10,090 nt of DNA from Trileptium ribeirensis. Lineage: Eukaryota > Nematoda > Enoplea > Enoplida > Thoracostomopsidae. Positions within the stretch are counted from its first letter, which is position 1; each line of letters opens with the position of its first letter. The stretch is from the NCBI GenBank assembly GCA_030248225.1, contig JASANE010026574.1, forward strand, positions 1 to 10,090, written 5' to 3'. The translations under genes and the position numbers were made by a program. Shown here one piece after another: positions 7,768 through 10,090 of the stretch. The notes below the pieces were generated by a model. The model saw only the letters and a program-made list of their open reading frames with translations, did no database searches and was not told the origin of the DNA.

Positions 7768-8440
7768 AGCTTAATATTATGCTGTAAAATATATAAAGAT
7801 GGAAAATAAATCATCAATCGAGGGTTCCCAAAGGGTTACTTCCGAAGTGGTTACTGTTCTTGCGGATAACTTCAGAGGGAGGCCAGATATATCGATATGA
7901 ATGGTACTATTGAGTTTCTAATGCTGGATCGATTTAGGTATATCATGTCTATTTTGCAAAAAAAATTTTTTTCAAAATTTTCAGGTGGCATTTCACAGAT
8001 GCATTGGGCAAAAACACAAAAAAAATGAAAAAAAAATTATTAAAAAAATGGTCGTATGCAGTATTTTTGAACTCAGCTAGTCCAGCTGAGTCGATTGGTA
8101 CCAGTTTCAGCGGCGTGAGACCATTTGCTGATCCCCCAGCCCAAACAACGCCAGAATCAGCATATATCGGAAGAAAGTATTTAGTTAGATGTAGTCCGAT
8201 CTCGTACAACCATGCATAATGTTCAAAATAGTATTTTTATATGTAAGAATAATGTTAAAATCACATGATCTATTTTATGTATGAAGCATTTTATGGTATG
8301 TATAATCCAAATTTTATTCAGGTGTACTAAAAGCAACATGTCGCTTGATGTTTAGTCAGTGTTATAGCTTGGATAAATACGTAGCGTTTATACATATATT
8401 TTAGATATTATATGCCGCAATAAAAATTTAACGGGACTTT
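7768..8440. other. Non-coding stretch with A/T homopolymers
   Basis: No gene is supported. At 7833-7872 related short units GGTTACTT, GGTTACTG and GGATAACTT recur every 16-19 bases, and might belong to the vanished end of the Merlin-type element, but no matching inverted copy is visible left of 6842. Runs of A and T fill 7957-8047. Overlapping open frames on both strands at 7949-8219 owe their length to the A/T runs and a G/C-richer patch (about 8070-8165), and have no recognisable domain. Confidence 0.5.
8071..8091. repeat. Inverted repeat ACTCAGCT / AGCTGAGT
   Basis: An exact 8-bp stem (8071-8078 and 8084-8091) around AGTCC. It stands at the junction between an A-rich tract and a G/C-richer patch of about 95 bases, a typical place for the edge of a small dispersed repeat. 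Confidence 0.5.
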
Positions 8441-8690
8441 GATGGGTAATGGCTTATTCAACCTACGCCCCAGCGCTAGGGTATCCAATAGGGTGGAGAA
8501 ACAGGTCGGAGCAAAGATAACGCAGAATGTCCCACTAGGCGATAGCTTGAAACAGGCAAGGCTTCCGTGCCCCTAAGTGAAACAGAACGGTAACAAATTT
8601 CTTCTTGCCCAGCTTACGGTGGGCTTCGTACCGAGAGGCGACATGACTAGCTTAAGACTCTTGAGAACCGTGTCGTTCGAGAACATTTTA
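8441..8690. other. G/C-richer block of unknown nature
   Basis: About 250 bases (from roughly GATGGGTAATGG to GTTCGAGAAC) stand out from the AT-rich surroundings on both sides. Every frame is broken by stops. A small stem GCCCA/TGGGC (8607-8611 with 8620-8624) is visible. I compared it mentally with tRNA, 5S, large rRNA and RNase P signatures and found no fit. It may be a repeat fragment or a structured RNA; no function is assigned. Confidence 0.4.
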
Positions 8691-8966
8691 CAACGATAAT
8701 ATTTGGTATAAAATCAGGTTATGAAACTTGAAACCGTATTCCAAAATGTTTAAGAACGTAAATCGTGACGACTTTTTGCTTGATACCACAAACACAACGC
8801 AACTTAACAATAACGAAAATGACAATTGAAAAACTTGACCATTGTCTCAATCCAATTGGGCTGAATTCTTCGATAGCTACTTCAGAAAAATTCGAAGTCA
8901 TTTGCATATATCAATATGTTTCTGACATTCCCGACCCAAAAAACCCCCAAACGAAATCCCAAAAGT

Positions 8967-10090
8967 CTATCTCCGCCAACGACGTTTTCGCTCGAAGTTA
9001 GACCCCTTTCGCTCCGCAAAAAATTCCGCTTCAGAGAGCAAGGTGTACGGAATTTGCTTAAGCATTGGAATATACTTTGCAAATACCTTCCAGGCTGTGT
9101 GAATACCAGCGTGAATAAAATGAAAGTTATGGCGTGATTCAAACAATCGATAGTTCAGTTCATTTGATACCATGAACGGATTACCAACAGTTTCCCAGTC
9201 AACGATAGATGCATTAGTGTTACCAACAAATCGAATGAGCCGGCGGCATACAATAACGAGTCTTCGACCTCAGCGGTGTAAAACGTGGGACACACCAGGA
9301 CCTGTTGCCCATCCGGAAATTGTGTGTTTTGCAAGATATTTTTCAATTTCTGCATACACTCGCGTTCCTCAACCGGCGCCCGTTGACAGTCATTAACCCC
9401 TGCATACAACATAATCACCGCATACTCCTGAAACCCTACACTGTTTGACAATACGCGATTGACGATATCTTTAAATGTTGCACCTGAACGCGAAATACAT
9501 AAACCCCGTTCAATGCTCTTGATCTGACCAAACTGACTGTCAGATACAAGAAGTACCGACCTTATGAACGTGGACTGGAAGACGTGTATCGACGATAACA
9601 GTGTCTCCACGCCAAAAGATACTTCAATCGGATCGTTGCCAAACAATGCTTTGGCACACCGAGAAAGCAATTTCCACCAAAGATTTATACCTGGAAATTC
9701 AACACCGTCTATGCGCAAACGCTCGCATAGTGATTTCTTTCCCCCGGCAGTGTAAACCATACCTTCAAGACTTGTCTTCGCTTCCACGGCGACAAACTCT
9801 ACTGCGAGAGGACCGTCGAACTGACTGAGAAGATCCCGGAGATGTCGATAGAACGCCGTTTCTTCCGCAATTTGATAGGCCATGATATCCAGCCAGACTC
9901 TATACGAAGTGCACAACCAGTCGGCGTTGATGTTGAACCCCTTGCGCTTCAACCACCCTTTATTTGCCCCGCATCGCGATGAAGTTGTGTGTCTAGCAAC
10001 AGGTTATCGGGAGTGTCAGAAAGGGCCCACTGTTGAGATGAGACTAGGAACCAAAAGCCCATTTCAAGCGATGAAACGTTGATGTTGATA
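8967..10090 (-). pseudogene. SGNH/GDSL-hydrolase-like coding relic, frameshifted, partial at the window edge
   Basis: One frame is open on the minus strand from 10003 to the stop at 9155. Its first ATG is at 9883, so the true start is not defined. Counting from 9952, SGNH blocks occur in order: VSDSQ (nucleophile Ser about residue 139), SGAT (Gly 157), YAGVNDC (GxND, 185-188) and CPTF (222). SGNH proteins are esterase/lipase-type hydrolases, also found inside some retrotransposon proteins. After YAA (residues 235-237) the sense moves to another frame, near the GCCGCCGGC run at 9239-9247. This reads RRLIRFVGNTNASIVDWETV, then FIHAGIHTAWKVFAKYI, ending at 8967, and supplies the expected C-terminal His block. 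A third frame, open from the window edge to 9949 (ALSDTPDNLLLDTQLHRDAG), probably joins near 9953-9960. The N-terminal 130 residues are unrecognised. It could be a pseudogene, or a live gene with assembly indels. Confidence 0.6.

Noticed and set aside
6540..7880. TIR pair and 8-9-bp target duplication around the Merlin-type pseudogene
   Set aside because: I compared the flanks by eye and found only short, unconvincing matches (for example TATCCG at about 6568 and in the complement of 7862-7868), so no element boundary is claimed.
8004..8219. 71-codon plus-strand frame beginning with a Lys-rich stretch, and its 86-codon minus-strand counterpart
   Set aside because: The Lys-rich start comes from A homopolymers; no domain is visible and both strands are open, which points to composition.
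8441..8690. Possible rRNA, tRNA or RNase P fragment
   Set aside because: None of the conserved boxes I looked for (tRNA A/B boxes, universal large-rRNA segments, RNase P core) could be matched.
9155..9220. MHLSLTGK in the 9155 frame as the SGNH catalytic-His block
   Set aside because: It looks tempting, but the frame ends 18 residues later. The overlapping frame is open much further and contains VDWETVGNP and FIHAGIHT, so a frameshift before this point is more likely.

Overview
The window looks like AT-rich, repeat-laden nuclear DNA of an animal. It has no bacterial operons, no compact gene order and long non-coding stretches. Its recognisable proteins are decayed metazoan-type DNA transposases. 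Two stretches of TTAGGC/GCCTAA-type sequence (around 4543-4615 and 6684-6760) match the nematode telomere hexamer, so a nematode is the best guess. This is an inference, because no host gene was identified.

Layout. (1) 217-2505: a complete but dead cut-and-paste DNA transposon of the Ginger1 type (gypsy-integrase-related). Its terminal inverted repeats are 135 bp and 157 bp. Between them is one broken gene coding for an H2C2-like knuckle, a DD35E integrase core, a GPY/F module and a C-terminal OTU-type cysteine protease domain. (2) 2506-4540: AT-rich DNA with no supportable gene, holding three short foldbacks. (3) 4543-6760: a repeat-rich stretch bordered by oppositely oriented arms of telomere-like (GCCTAA/TTAGGC) motifs joined to a G/C-rich module. 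It contains a tandem duplication of about 165-190 bp and, near the right arm, a hairpin next to a palindrome. (4) 6842-7767, minus strand: a broken Merlin/IS1016-type (ISXO2-like DDE) transposase with a frameshift, an in-frame stop and a changed catalytic triad. (5) 7768-8966: non-coding, with A/T homopolymers, one 8-bp-stem inverted repeat, and a G/C-richer block at about 8441-8690 of unknown nature. (6) 8967-10090, minus strand: a long coding stretch with the sequence blocks of an SGNH/GDSL-type hydrolase. It has one evident and one probable frameshift and runs off the right edge of the window.

The genes do not form a pathway. The window reads as a graveyard of three unrelated coding relics. 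The points most worth following are the integrase-plus-OTU architecture and its satellite-like TIRs, the unusually open OTU part of an otherwise shattered gene, and the unassigned SGNH-like protein on the right.
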